This document shows positions 44,977-55,189 of a stretch of DNA of 64,000 bases, piece after piece. The notes beneath the pieces are model-generated. The model saw only the letters and a program-made list of their open reading frames with translations. It did no database searches and was not told the origin of the DNA. Made by a program: the position numbers and the translations under genes. The DNA comes from Rhodotorula mucilaginosa (lineage: Eukaryota; Basidiomycota; Microbotryomycetes; Sporidiobolales; Sporidiobolaceae), in assembly GCA_034406715.1 (NCBI GenBank), contig CP137864.1:1488001-1552000 (forward strand), in the 5' to 3' direction. Within the stretch, counting starts at the first letter, position 1. Each line of letters opens with the position of its first letter.

Positions 44977-45926
44977 ATGGCGTCCTCGCGTCGCCGCTCC
45001 TCACGGCGTTCCTCATCATCGTCAAGTCGAGACGACAGCCACGACCGAGCTACCGCTTCCTCCTCCGATCATGACTCGCGGTCGTCCCAAGCTTCCACTG
45101 CTGTGCCCTCGGACGAAAGCTACTCTGACAGCGGCGGCTCGAGCGGGTCTCGCAGGCGCTTGAGGCATACAACTCCGCGTCGCAAGAACCGGCCACCGGC
45201 GCGCAGCGACTCTGACTCGCCGAATGATAATAGCGGTGATGACCAGAGCTCAGATCCGGACAGCGATCGGATCTCTCGTCGGGGGAAGAAGAAGAAGAAG
45301 CAAGAGCGGCCAGGGAATCGAAGTGGGAGTCCCAGTTCCAGTCCTGTGCGGAATTACCGCCGGAAAAAGCACCACGACGATCAGGCGTCAAATTCGCCGT
45401 CTCCGCCCGCTTCGGACAGCGATAGCCTGTCGGATGCCGAAAAAGGTCACAGCCGCAGGTCGAGGTCATCCCGTCAGCACTCGCGGGGTCGCTCGAGGCA
45501 CGATCCCAGACACGGGCGAGACCATCACTACCATCATCACCATCACCATTCGCACGATGAGCGAGATCATGGTAGGCACAAAAACAAGCGGCGCAAGGTG
45601 AGCGCCAAGTTACCCGCGGCGGTGAGCTGTGGTCGTTTACTGATCTCGCTTTTCGAAAAGCACGGGCACGGACCTGGAGGGCATCATCCGCGACATCGGC
45701 ACCATCACAAGCGACACCACCACGGTCATGACGAGGTGAGTCTTCCAGCGCAGGCGCGGGCGAGGAACCGCTCCGCGAAACAAGGCACTGATTCCTGGTT
45801 CTCGCGCATCAGGCACCGGGACCCGATCAACAGACCACTGCCGTCGCCGTCGTGGTCGGCGTCATTGTCATCTGCTGTGGAGCTTATGCCATCTACTGGA
45901 TCCGAGAGAATGTCACCCCCGGGTGA
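44977..45926 (+). CDS. Ser/Arg- and His-rich protein with C-terminal membrane anchor
   Basis: The first ~200 residues are almost entirely Ser, Arg, Asp, Lys and His (for example MASSRRRSSRRSSSSSSRDD). They include a histidine block (HHYHHHHHHSHDERDHGRH) and KNKRRK. Two introns are inferred: GTGAGC at 45600 with acceptor AAAAG near 45660, and GTGAGT at about 45735 with acceptor CATCAG near 45812. The last exon gives QQTTAVAVVVGVIVICCGAY, a single membrane helix, followed by IYWIRENVTPG. That makes a tail-anchored or single-pass protein with a long charged cytosolic or nuclear face. I know no family match. The His-rich segments could bind metal; this is inference. Confidence 0.6.
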
Positions 45927-46023
45927 CGACCGAATCTCTCTCTGTGTGTAGCTCACACCTGATACACTCTCGTGGTGAACCATCCGTAGACTCTCCATAT
46001 GTTGACATAGTGTTTGCAAGAAG

Positions 46024-47270
46024 TTAGTCGGCGTCACTCTTACGCCTCTTGCTGCCATTCGTCTGCTTCCGGCGCTTCTTCCGCCGGTCGTCGCTCGAAT
46101 CGCTCATTATCTCGTCTTCGGATCCTGCCCCCGCCTCTGCTTCTTCGTCCCCTTCATCGGAAGACGACTCGACAGCTCTGCGCTTTCCCTTCTTGTCCTT
46201 GAGCGCGCTCGCTTTGACGAAGCCGCCGCCGCGAGGTTCATCGTCCTCGGTCGCGACCAGCTGCGGGTCACTGTCGTCGTCCATTTCGCTCGGCGAGTCG
46301 ACCACCTTGGCTTTGCCTTTGCCCTTGGAACTGCTGGTCGTCCTGCTCCTCGCGGTGGTCGTCTTGGTCTCCTTCTTGGGCTTCGGCGCCGGCTGCGGCG
46401 CAGCGTCGGCCGGTTTCGCCGCCGCGATCCGAGGGGCTTTGACGGCCTTGGGCTTGCTCGAGCCCGCTCGAGAGGTCGAAGCGGTGTCGGCTCGGAGGTC
46501 TGCGAGAGTGAGGCCGTGCTGGATGGCCGCTGTCGACAGGCTCTCGTACTGAGAGAGGGGCGAGGCTTCAGTACGACCTATCCGCACTGCGCGCTGTTGA
46601 TCATCTCACCATGGGTTCGTTGCGGCGAGCAGCCAGCTGCAATCCGGATTCAGAGTCAGCATGTGAGGCTAGGTCTGTGTCAGTGAGACCGGGGCTCACC
46701 TTGACATCGTCCGCGTTGATGGTCAGTCGGCCGGCATGTCTAGAAATTCCCTACTGGCGGGTCAGCATCTTATCCCGACGACGTAGTTAGCCTGAACTAC
46801 GCACTTTGCAAAGCTTTCAAGATCCTTTCCGAGCGATACTGGACAGGCGGGTAGCAAAGACAGCGTCAGGACGAGACGAGGTGATCCGGCACGGCGTGAG
46901 ACTTACACGCCTGCTGGAAGACGACCTCTGCCAGTGCGGCGACAAAGTGTTCCGATGCGGCAAAAGGTAAAGAGAGCTCTGCCGAGACCGAATAGCCGGC
47001 AAGTGTCAGATTTTGAACGGTGTTCCTCACGAGAAGGCGACGATGCATACCCTCTTCTTGCGCGATCTGACCGCGCAAGGCGTTAGCGACATGTTCCCTC
47101 TGAGTTCCTGTATGACAGAACAGGCCCACCTTTGTCACGGTGTACCAGACTGCCGCTTTGAGACTCTGTTCAACCCCCACAAGCGACCCGGGAGAAGTGA
47201 GTCTCGATGCGGTCGCACACGACACGTCGCGCGTCGAGGGACGGGCTCACCTGGCGCGAGAGTGGATCAT
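46024..47270 (-). CDS. CENP-S / MHF1 histone-fold protein with long charged tail
   Basis: The spliced histone fold reads SLKAAVWYTVTK, IAQEE-ELSLPFAASEHFVAALA, EVVFQQA-LSLGKDLESFAK, HAGRLTINADDVK and LAARRNEPM. It aligns throughout with CENP-S (LKAAxxYTVxxL...DLExFAxHAxRxTINxxDVKLxARR). CENP-S pairs with CENP-X at the kinetochore and, as MHF, with FANCM/Mph1 at stalled forks. Exons are very short; LAARRNEPM is a 27-base exon. The tail of about 150 residues is Lys/Ser/Asp-rich (SKPKAVKAPRIAAAKP, KKRRKQTNGSKRRKSDAD), with clear nuclear signals, and is longer than in animal CENP-S. The start is inferred as ATG 47270, joined by a 48-base intron to LTSPGSLVGVEQ. The frame from 47225 lacks an ATG. 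Confidence 0.85.
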
Positions 47271-47817
47271 CAGAGTCGTCTGCTTTGCGACCGCGTGCCA
47301 TCGTCGCTGCGTGATCCGGGGTTTGCTGTTTGATTCCCAAAATTTGATGAGGCTCGCCGGGCGCGACGGGGCAACTGCGCGCGATTCAAAGCAGCAGTCT
47401 TGTCGAGCGATCGAGGTTATATCACTAGCGTAGCTGGAAGAGCTCGAGCCGGGCAGCTTGCGATGCCAATCAGAAGCGTGGAAGTGGGTTCCAAGTCGAA
47501 GTCGCTCACGCGATGCTTGACAGCGATTATATCGAGGATATCTCACATTCCGCACCGCAAGTCACTAGAACAGAGCTTAGACGACGCAAGCTGTCGCTCA
47601 ATGCGACCTCAAAACGTCCTTCGAGGAGAAGTGACAAACGTATTGGAGTTGCTTTTAATTGCGAAACGATAAACAACAGTGTACGAAGGGCGGACATGCC
47701 TGAAGAGGTGCCCATACATATACACACACCACTTGAAAAGGGGGAGACCGGTGGCGTGTCCGGAAAACCAGACCTGGCAGGAGAGGAAAGGAGCTCAATC
47801 GAGAAAGAGGACAGCGC
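47271..47817. other. 547-base intergenic region
   Basis: Lies between the CENP-S start and the acyl-CoA ligase stop (both minus). It is AT-richer than its surroundings, with ATATACACACACC near 47717 next to the ligase 3' end. Frames here carry no domain. It likely holds the CENP-S promoter and the ligase 3' UTR. Confidence 0.35.
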
Positions 47818-50333
47818 TCAGAGCTTTGCGCGGATCTTCTCCTCGTAGACCGTGATCAAGGTACCCTTGGTATCCTTGAGCATCCGTCGCAGGATCTTGC
47901 CCGCCGGCGATTTCGGAACAGCCTCGACGATCATAAAGTTGCCGCGGATCCTGCGTGAGCGAAATCGAGTCGATAAGCCACCGCGTCTTCTGAAAGACTC
48001 TGGGCATGACAGATCAAAGAATAGGTACGCACCACTTGTAAGGGGCGTGCTTGCCCTCGATGTGTTTTCGCAGGGTGTGCGCAAACTCCTCCGCCTTGGG
48101 TCCGCCCTGGAGAATTTCCTTGTCGAAGGGGACGACGTATGCCCGCGGGTACTCGGTCGCGTGGTCGTCGTGGTAGACTGAAGTGACGCCGGCATCTTGG
48201 ACGAGTGGCGAAGCGCACAGCGAATCCTCCAGTTCGGCGGGCGCGACTTGGAAACTGCAGGGTGAATCGGGGAGGCATTAGCGATCGCTCTTCATGACGA
48301 AAAAGAGAACGCGATTCAGATCTCACCCCTTGACCTTGATCAGCTCCTTCAGCCGGTCCGTGATGTACAAGTTGCCTTGACCGTCGAGCTTGCCGACGTC
48401 TCCGGTGCAGAACCAGCCGTCCGGAGTGAATGCTTCGGCCGTCGCCGACGGGTTGTTGAGGTACGAGATAGTGCAAGAGACACTCCGGATCAGGATCTCG
48501 CCCTCCTCGCCGACGTTGACCGCTGTATACACGCAAAGGCATGCCGTTAGTCAGTCTGCTTGTCCGACCGATGCGAGCTCTGGGACAGAAAGGCACTCAC
48601 GCTTGCCCGTCTCGGTTGAGCGGACCATGAGCTCCGTGGCCGGATAGGCCGGTCCACAGCTGCCCAGCTGCTGCTTCAGGTCCTCCCAGGTCATACTCTG
48701 CTGTTGAGTGGCGCCACCGGTCTCGCTGAGGCCGTATCTGAGCGAAGGAACGCAAAATCAGCACACGCGATGTCTCGCTGCCCGTTTCCCAAGAGATCGG
48801 CTCGAGGCACTCACCCAATCTTGATCAAGATCTTGAGGCGCTGGTAGACTTGCTCGATCACGCTCGTTGCGAGCGGTGCACCACCAGAGGTGCAGCCACG
48901 GACCGAGGAGAGGTCGAAACCGTCGACTGCCAGGCAAGAGCCTCTAATCAGCATACTGCGGTGACGGATACTCGAAAGGACTTGGTAAGGCTTACCGAGA
49001 GGGCTCTTGGCGAGGAGGACTGCGATCGGCGGCGAAAAGTGCAAGTGCGTCGCGCGAGCTTCCTGCGCCATCCGGAGGTACGACACCGGATCAAACTTGC
49101 GCATGGTGGTGACGGTTGCGCCAAACGCGACTCCGACCATGAGGACGTTCGCCCATCCAAAGATGTGGTAGAAGGGCGGCAGGCCGACGAGGCGCTCGTC
49201 CTCGCCGAGGGTCGAGGCGTGCCAGACTGCGATGAGGGCCGAGCCAATGGCACGGTGCGTGAGGATGACACCTTTGCTCTTGCCGCTGGTACCCGAACTC
49301 CAGAACTGGGACATGGGTACAGTTGAGTCGAAGCAGTTAGCAAGAGGACAATCTTACGCAGGACGGAGGGACCACCAGGCGTAAAGGACTCACAATCATG
49401 GCCGCGCGCAGCGCGTCTTCGCTTCCGACATACTTCGGCGGCGTGAAGGGCTTCGGGTTCGCCGGTACGAGCACTTTCCAGTCCTGGACGGACCAGCCGT
49501 CGATCGAGCTCGGAACCTGGGACAGCGCCGAAGCCGAAACGCCATAGTCGTCTGCCTCGAGGTCGACAATGAAGACGTTACCGGCGGTCGGGTACGCGAG
49601 CTTGCTCTGCAGCTCGGGAGTGAGGAGCTTGAACGCAGCCTGGAAACTGGACAGGCCGGCTTCGGTCGTCACGATCGCGCCCGGTTGCGAAAGAGTCAGG
49701 ATGTGCGCGACTTCGGGCGGGCTGAGAACCGGGTTGGCGGCCGTCAGGGTGAGACCGGATGCGAGGACTCCGTAGGCGAGGGTGACAAAGGGGAGGCAGT
49801 TGGGCAAGTGCAAGAGGACGACGGGCGAGATGATGGCGCCGCGGTTGACGGAAGGGTCGGACACGGAGGCGGGTGCCGGCGTCAGGTTGAGGACACCGTC
49901 GGTGAGCGAGGAAGCGACGGCGAGAGCGTCGCGGTACAACCGACCGTATGCGAGGGTGGCGCCTGCACGCAACGTCGGAATCGTCAGGTGAGTCAACGCG
50001 CTGCGCTGTTGAACACTCTCCAAACACAACAAACGCACCGGTCTGTCCATCACGGAAGATGGGCTTCTCTGGCGGGATCGGAGACTGCATGTAGTGCTTC
50101 TGCAGGTCCGGAGTCGAGTGCTTCCATGTCGGCGAATCCTTGAGGAATGGCTGCGAGAAGAGGAATTCGAACGCCTGCGCGGGTGGTACAGCCGGGTCAG
50201 CTTGTTGGGCGGGCGAAGGGGTCCTGCTTTAAAGACAGCAAGAAAGGCGACTCACTGTGTTTGAGGAGGTGGGAAGTGGGGTAGGTTTGACAACGGAAGG
50301 GAACTTGACGGCGCTCGTCTCGATAGAAGCCAT
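47818..50333 (-). CDS. acyl-CoA synthetase / 4-coumarate-CoA-ligase-like, peroxisomal
   Basis: About nine exons starting MASIETSAVKFPSVVKPTPL. The adenylate-forming motifs are all visible: FWSSGTSGKSKGVILTH (P-loop), PPFYHIFGWANVLMVGV, YGLSETGGATQQQSMTWED, GWFCTGDVGKLDGQGNLYIT and DRLKELIKVKG hinge. PKSPAGKILRRML carries the catalytic lysine. The protein ends VYEEKIRAKL, and AKL is a type-1 peroxisomal targeting signal. It activates a carboxylic acid to its CoA thioester inside peroxisomes. The 4CL-like fungal clade acts on fatty, aromatic or other acids; the substrate is unknown. Start at ATG 50333 follows from the conserved exon order. Confidence 0.9.
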
Positions 50334-50914
50334 GTTCCACTCTGGCCCCGTGTGCTATGGTGTAGCAGCGTGAAGAGACCCTAGCTAGCCTGCAGCAGGT
50401 CTACCCCACCAGTGCGGGAGCCCAGCTGAACTCGAGCGGACCGATTGCGGCGGATAAACTGCATCCGCCCGGGCTGCCGCCGCGGACCGGCTCGACTGGG
50501 GCTCGAGGTCACCGGTCGGATTGGCAGCTCGGACGCAGTCTATCGGACATTGCAGCCAGCAGTATAGCAACTGACTTTCGACAGTCGTAAGGGTTCGGTT
50601 CCTCAGTCCGACCGACGACGTCTGTGCATAGACCGAAGGAAACCAAAAAGGCGAGACATTTGTAGCGATGGCCGAGACGAGGACGAGTCGCCGTCATGCG
50701 CGCCAGCGAACGAGCAGTGCTTCGTGTGGCCGCAGTGTAGAGTACGCCTCCGCTGATCGTGTCTCTAGCTAGAGCGCCGTCGCGTCATTCCGCTCTGCTT
50801 CTCGTGCTCCTTCGGGTCTGGCGACCTCGACTCGACGAAATCAGCTTCAAGCCGAGGCGCCAATAGACCTGTCCAGCGGTCCAGCCGGACAACGTACTGT
50901 CCAGCTGGCCAGCA
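50334..50914. promoter_or_regulatory. divergent promoter region, acyl-CoA ligase / PAQR
   Basis: A 581-base shared region. An ATTGG (inverted CCAAT) lies at 50520-50524. A palindromic CTAGCTAG occurs near 50764. Minus-strand frames here have no domain. No oleate-response-like paired CGG element could be confirmed by eye. Confidence 0.35.
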
Positions 50915-52238
50915 ATGCCCGCCCTGCTGAATCATGACCAGCTCGAAGATTGGATGAAGGACAACCACTGGATCGTCCGAGGCTACCGACCGCTCTCGAA
51001 TTCGTACAAGACTTGTGTGCGAACCATCTTCCAAGGACACAACGAGACGGTCAACATAGTCGGTCGAATTATACCCGAATCTGCCCAGTGAGAGCGCATC
51101 GCTGACGGAAGCGTATCGCGCCCTTTGAATACAGTGGACGCACCTGCTCGGCTCGTCCGCCGCCATCTTGATGGCAGCGTACCTCCTTCTCGAGACCTCG
51201 CCGAAATCCATCTCGCACGGCCGCCAAGGCTGGCAGGCACCCTTCGCCGGGATCCCCTACCCGTTCCCGCATCCGGCGCAACCGAGCGTAAGCTGGGTGG
51301 ACACGATCGGGTTTGCGGCGTTCCTCGTCTCGGCGAGCATCTGTCTCGGTGAGTTGGGCCAATCTCCATCGCTCGAGCTCTTCCTCTCTGAAAATACTTA
51401 TACTCTCCTGGGTGCAGGCTTCTCGGCTTCGTACCACACCTTGATGGCGCACTCTGAACGAGTCGCCGTCCAATGGAACCGCCTCGACTATGTCGGGATT
51501 GTCGTCCTCATCAGCGGGACTTTTGTCCCGCTCGTCCACTACGGGTTCTACTGCGATCCGCATTTGCGCAACACGTACATCGCCTTGATCTACACGTTTG
51601 CGCTAGGTGAGTGCAGCCGCCACTTCACTTTCTCGCTCGTCTTGGATGTCGATGCGACGAGTCGCAGACTGCCCTCTTTCTCAGGGGGGACCTTGGGCTG
51701 ACAGTTCTCGCCTCGAAACAGCAACGACCGCAACCGTCGTTGCGCCTCACGCCCGCACGCCCGAGTACCGCCGCTTCCGAACATGGATCTTCATTGCGCT
51801 CGGACTTAGCGCAGTGTTCCCCGTCGGACACGCCATCGTTCGCTATGGAGTGAGTTGTGGATCGATCTCTGAGCACCCCGGGAGTAGGAAGGCTTACATT
51901 CATCTGAACACTTGCAGCTCGAGGGCGCAAGTACAAACATCTCTTTGTTCTGGCTCGCGCTGGGTGGCGCTCTTTACATCGCTGGCGCACTCCTGTGAGC
52001 TCACTTCTGACACATCGCGCTGACACGTCGAACCATTTGACTGACTAAGCGGCCCTTCCGCAGGTATGCCGAACGCTGTCCGGAGCGTTTCTCGCCCGGG
52101 ACGTTCGACTTTCTCTTCTCCTCCCATCAGATCTTCCATGTGCTCATCCTGCTGGCAGCCTGGGCACATTGGACGGCCATCGCGGAAGGGTTCCGGTATT
52201 GGCACGGCGAGAGGGAAGGGTTCTGCGGACTTTCATAA
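50915..52238 (+). CDS. PAQR / adiponectin-receptor-like membrane protein (IZH family)
   Basis: Starts MPALLNHDQLEDWMKDNHWI and RGYRPLSNSYKTCVRTIFQG, the conserved cytosolic opening of the family. Intron donor GTCGGT near 51056; then WTHLLGSSAAILMAAYLLL. Signature residues follow: SASYHTLMAHSERVAVQWNR and LDYVGIVVLISGTFVPLVHY. The last exons give LEGASTNISLFWLALGGALY and YAERCPERFSPGTFDFLFSS-HQIFHVLILLAAWAHW. The SxxxH of helix 2, the Asp after LD, and HxxxH of the last part form the zinc site of PAQR ceramidase-like proteins. Yeast Izh proteins influence zinc and sterol homeostasis. Seven membrane helices are expected. The introns interrupt the helices at short intervals. Confidence 0.9.
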
Positions 52239-52734
52239 GATTTGTTCTACTTCAACTCCATAGACGCGCGCCATCGCGCCTGCATGTAAAGCATAGAGAT
52301 TTCGTATCTTCTCTTCTCTTTGTCTCTGCGCTCTCGATATGTCAGCTCGTGCTATGAAAGGTGCAATTTGTTGCGTGACTACGAAACCATTCCAAATTTC
52401 AGATGCAGGGAAAGAGCGGAAACATCAACAGGACGGGAAAGGGAGACTGGGAAAGGATGAACGGTCGGACACAGTGATATGAACAAACAACTTTGCCGAG
52501 AAGGGATCGAACATGGCCGGGCGGGGGAACAGGTGGTGGAACAAAGACGGGAAGCTTGTTGGCGGTCAACGGACGCAGGAGCATTCGGAGGTGCGATCTG
52601 CGGAGCACGAAGGGAATCAGTTGACCTGTCGACCAGAGCCGTACAGTACTGCGACCGTGAATGAGCCGCGCGCGCACCGACACGCGGTGGCATGGTGGCG
52701 TCAATCAAAGGCCCCACCTCAGGACACGCGGTGC
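52239..52734. other. convergent 3' UTR region
   Basis: Lies between the stop codons of the PAQR gene (plus) and the 51-residue gene (minus). AT-richer T/C-rich sequence right after the PAQR stop fits a 3' end. Frames at 52400-52720 on both strands are Pro/Ser/Arg-rich shadows without domains. Confidence 0.35.
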
Positions 52735-52967
52735 TCAGATGCCTCCGCCGCTGCGGGAGACGTCGACCGAGTAGGTGGCGCGAGGGACCATAGCCGCACG
52801 CTGGTACATGAGGCGGGCGTACGATCCGGCCATGAAGGAGAGGAGGCCGCTGTTGAATCAGAGTCCCAAGTCACACGATCAGCTTCGTATTCACAAGGCG
52901 GGGAATGGTGAGCGAGGTCCGCTTACACGGTGAGAAGACCGCGGCGAGGGAGGTGGAGAGCCGACAT
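52735..52967 (-). CDS. 51-residue single-span protein
   Basis: Two exons: 52967-52927 (41 bases) and one ending at 52735, joined by an intron with donor GTAAGC and acceptor CAACAG. The product is MSALHLPRRGLLTVGLLSFM followed by AGSYARLMYQRAAMVPRATY and SVDVSRSGGGI. It has one hydrophobic helix (LLTVGLLSFMAGSYA) with a basic N-terminus. Size and shape resemble small subunits or assembly factors of mitochondrial inner-membrane complexes, but I cannot match it to a named one. Support comes from good splice sites, a phase-2 junction, and a separate 248-base divergent promoter shared with the LRR gene. Confidence 0.62.
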
Positions 52968-53215
52968 GGTTCGTGTTCGGAGTGCTGTGCGTGCTGTGAG
53001 AGTGCGAGTTGGGTTCGAGGTGTGATTGATGAGAGAGAGAGAAAAGCGGGGCGGAATGTGGAGCCACAGCGCACGGATAGCGGGGTCTATCGAGCCATTA
53101 CTCAATTACAAGAAAAGACTATTCGAGAGGGAATACAAGTGGCCGCCAATTTCGAGCGTCACTCAACCTCGCCCTTTCCTTCTTGCTTCCCACCCGCTCA
53201 CGCACGAGACTAGGC

Positions 53216-54955
53216 ATGGCCGAGACGCTCGAGCACCCGCTCTCTGGTCGGAACAAGGGCTGGGCCGTCCCCGACTTTAGCCTCGAGGCGCGCAAGCTGA
53301 AACGGACCGCCGCGACGACCTTGCCCGTCGGCCAGTTCCACCTCGGCAACCCCGCGCAGCCGCACAGACACCCGGACGAGGAGAAGGGGAGGTCGCTCCG
53401 CACCAGCTCGAGGTCGGCATCGACGAGCGGACTCTTTGCGAGCTCGGATTCGGCCAACAGGAGGGACTGGTTCGACAGCACGGCCGCCGCCTCGACGCAG
53501 GTCATCCAACCTCCCCCTCTGGGTCTCGCTCCCGCCGCCCAGATCACCGGAGACAACAACGACGACGACGACGACGATGATGATGATGCACTTTTCGAAT
53601 CGTGGCATCGGGACGGAGGTGCTCGAGCACTGCCGGACGAGGTGGCAGACGACGACTTTGCCAGGGCGCCGAGCAGGAGTACCGAGCAGCCGGCACTCGC
53701 TTGGGTCCCGAGCAGCTGGACCACCGCCGTAGACAAGGCCGTCATGAACGCAAACGGCTGCATCCAACTCAGGTACGACTCCTTCGTGCGCGCTTTTGGG
53801 TAAAGAGAGGACCGATAGCTGACGCTTCTTGACAGCGGGAACCGGCTGGTCGATATCCCTTCGCTGGTCGCAGACCTCGCCAACTTGCGCGCCTTTGAAA
53901 CTCGTGGTTCCCCCTTCTCTCGTATCCAGTCCAGCCCCGCCGCCGCGTTCAACCTGCGCAAGTCTCCCGGCCGGACCTCGTCCGGATCATTCAGCCCAGC
54001 ACCGCCCTTTTCGCCCTCCGCGTCTCCGACCGCAGTGCCCATCGAGTTGCACCTGGGCAACAACAACATCACCGTCGACGCCATCTCGAACTCGCTCTGG
54101 ACCCTTTCGAACTTGCACGTCCTGTCCCTGCGGCAGAACCGCCTCGACGCGCTCCCGGAAGGGATCGGGCGGCTCACCTCGTTGCACACCCTGAACCTCG
54201 CGAGCAACCAGCTCAAATTCCTCCCCGCCGAGATCTTGAACCTCGACAACCTCGCAATCCTGAACCTGCACCCGAATCCGTGGTTGGCCCCGCCCTCGAG
54301 CGCCCCAACAGCCCCTCTCGACGCCGCATCCCAAACAAGAGCGGAGGACTTGACCGGAGCAGCTCAGCCAGGTCGACGGAGGAGAAGAGTGCTGGGACCT
54401 CTCAAGGTGCACTTTACTCTGCCGTCGCTCGAAGAAGTCTGCATCCGGCAACTCCTCGAACCGATCGGCCCGTCTGCAGAACTCGCCCAACCGCTCATCA
54501 AGCATTTTTACACGGCCGACTATTTGCGAGAGGTCCTCCCACCGCGCCTGAACGACATCTTCCTCTCCATTTTCCCGCACGCTGCTGCCAACCCCGTCTC
54601 CGCCGTGCCCTTCCTCCGCGCCCGTCACCTCTCGACTTCGTCGGCCCTCTCGTCCTCCTCGAACGCCGCCACATCTCCTTCTCCCGCTCCTTTCGACCCC
54701 CTGTCCCACGTTTGTCGCTCTCCTGCCCATGCCGGACACGCGCGCGTGTTTTACCGACCCGCCGTCGAGCGGTTCGAGTGGGTTTCGGAGGCGTCGCTCA
54801 AACCCGCAGCGGCGGCAGTGGCGCAACCACCGACGAAGAAGCGGGGCAGCGACGTGCGCAATATCCCGATTCGGTGGCGGGGCTGTGGACCGACCTGCCT
54901 TGACTGGCTCGAAGAGGATGATGCCGAGGAAGAGCAGACTCGGTCAGAGGCCTGA
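53216..54955 (+). CDS. leucine-rich-repeat protein
   Basis: Two exons joined across a GTACGA intron (about 53773-53835), so that GCIQLR runs into GNRLVDIPSLVADLANLRAF, the first LRR. More repeats follow an inserted Ser/Pro loop: IELHLGNNNITVDAISNSLW, LHVLSLRQNRLDALPEGIGR, LHTLNLASNQLKFLPAEIL and LAILNLHPNPW. The 190-residue N-terminal part is disordered and holds a polyaspartate run (11 Asp). The C-terminal part has a helical domain (PSLEEVCIRQLLEP, LREVLPPRLNDIFLSIF) and a Cys-containing closing motif (HVCRSPAHAGHARVFYRP, RWRGCGPTCLDWLEED). The pattern of LRR plus terminal Cys region recurs in fungal proteins of unknown function. Confidence 0.75.
53561..53589 (+). repeat. GAC/GAT repeat coding polyaspartate
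   Basis: Six GAC codons followed by GAT codons encode most of an 11-residue Asp run in the LRR protein. The GAC/GAT mix suggests it is under protein-level selection rather than a fresh expansion. Confidence 0.8.
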
Positions 54956-55189
54956 GGACCTCGCCCGCTTCGATGCGCCATCTAAACCGCCCACCCAACT
55001 TTCGTATCTTTCATTCATTCTAACGTCCTTCTGCATGTCTCGCCTCCCTTTACGACGATTCCCTGCCCTTTGCACTCGCATTTCGCATTCTCACACTCGC
55101 ATTCGCTCCAGTTTTGCAGCCTGCTGCACCTCGTCCGCTGCAGAATTCTCTCGTGGCGCAATCACAGCATAATGTTACACAACATACCT

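Noticed and set aside
46866-47225. CENP-S start at 47225
   Set aside because: The frame begins with GTG, not ATG. An ATG at 47270 with a 48-base intron is a better eukaryotic start.
50590-50606. GGTTCGGTTCC resembling a tRNA B-box
   Set aside because: Mismatch to the GGTTCGANTCC consensus, no matching A-box at the proper distance and no acceptor-stem pairing seen.
50385-50697. Small minus-strand frames upstream of the PAQR gene
   Set aside because: Short, Pro/Arg/Ala-rich, no conserved motif and no splice continuity; more likely promoter DNA.
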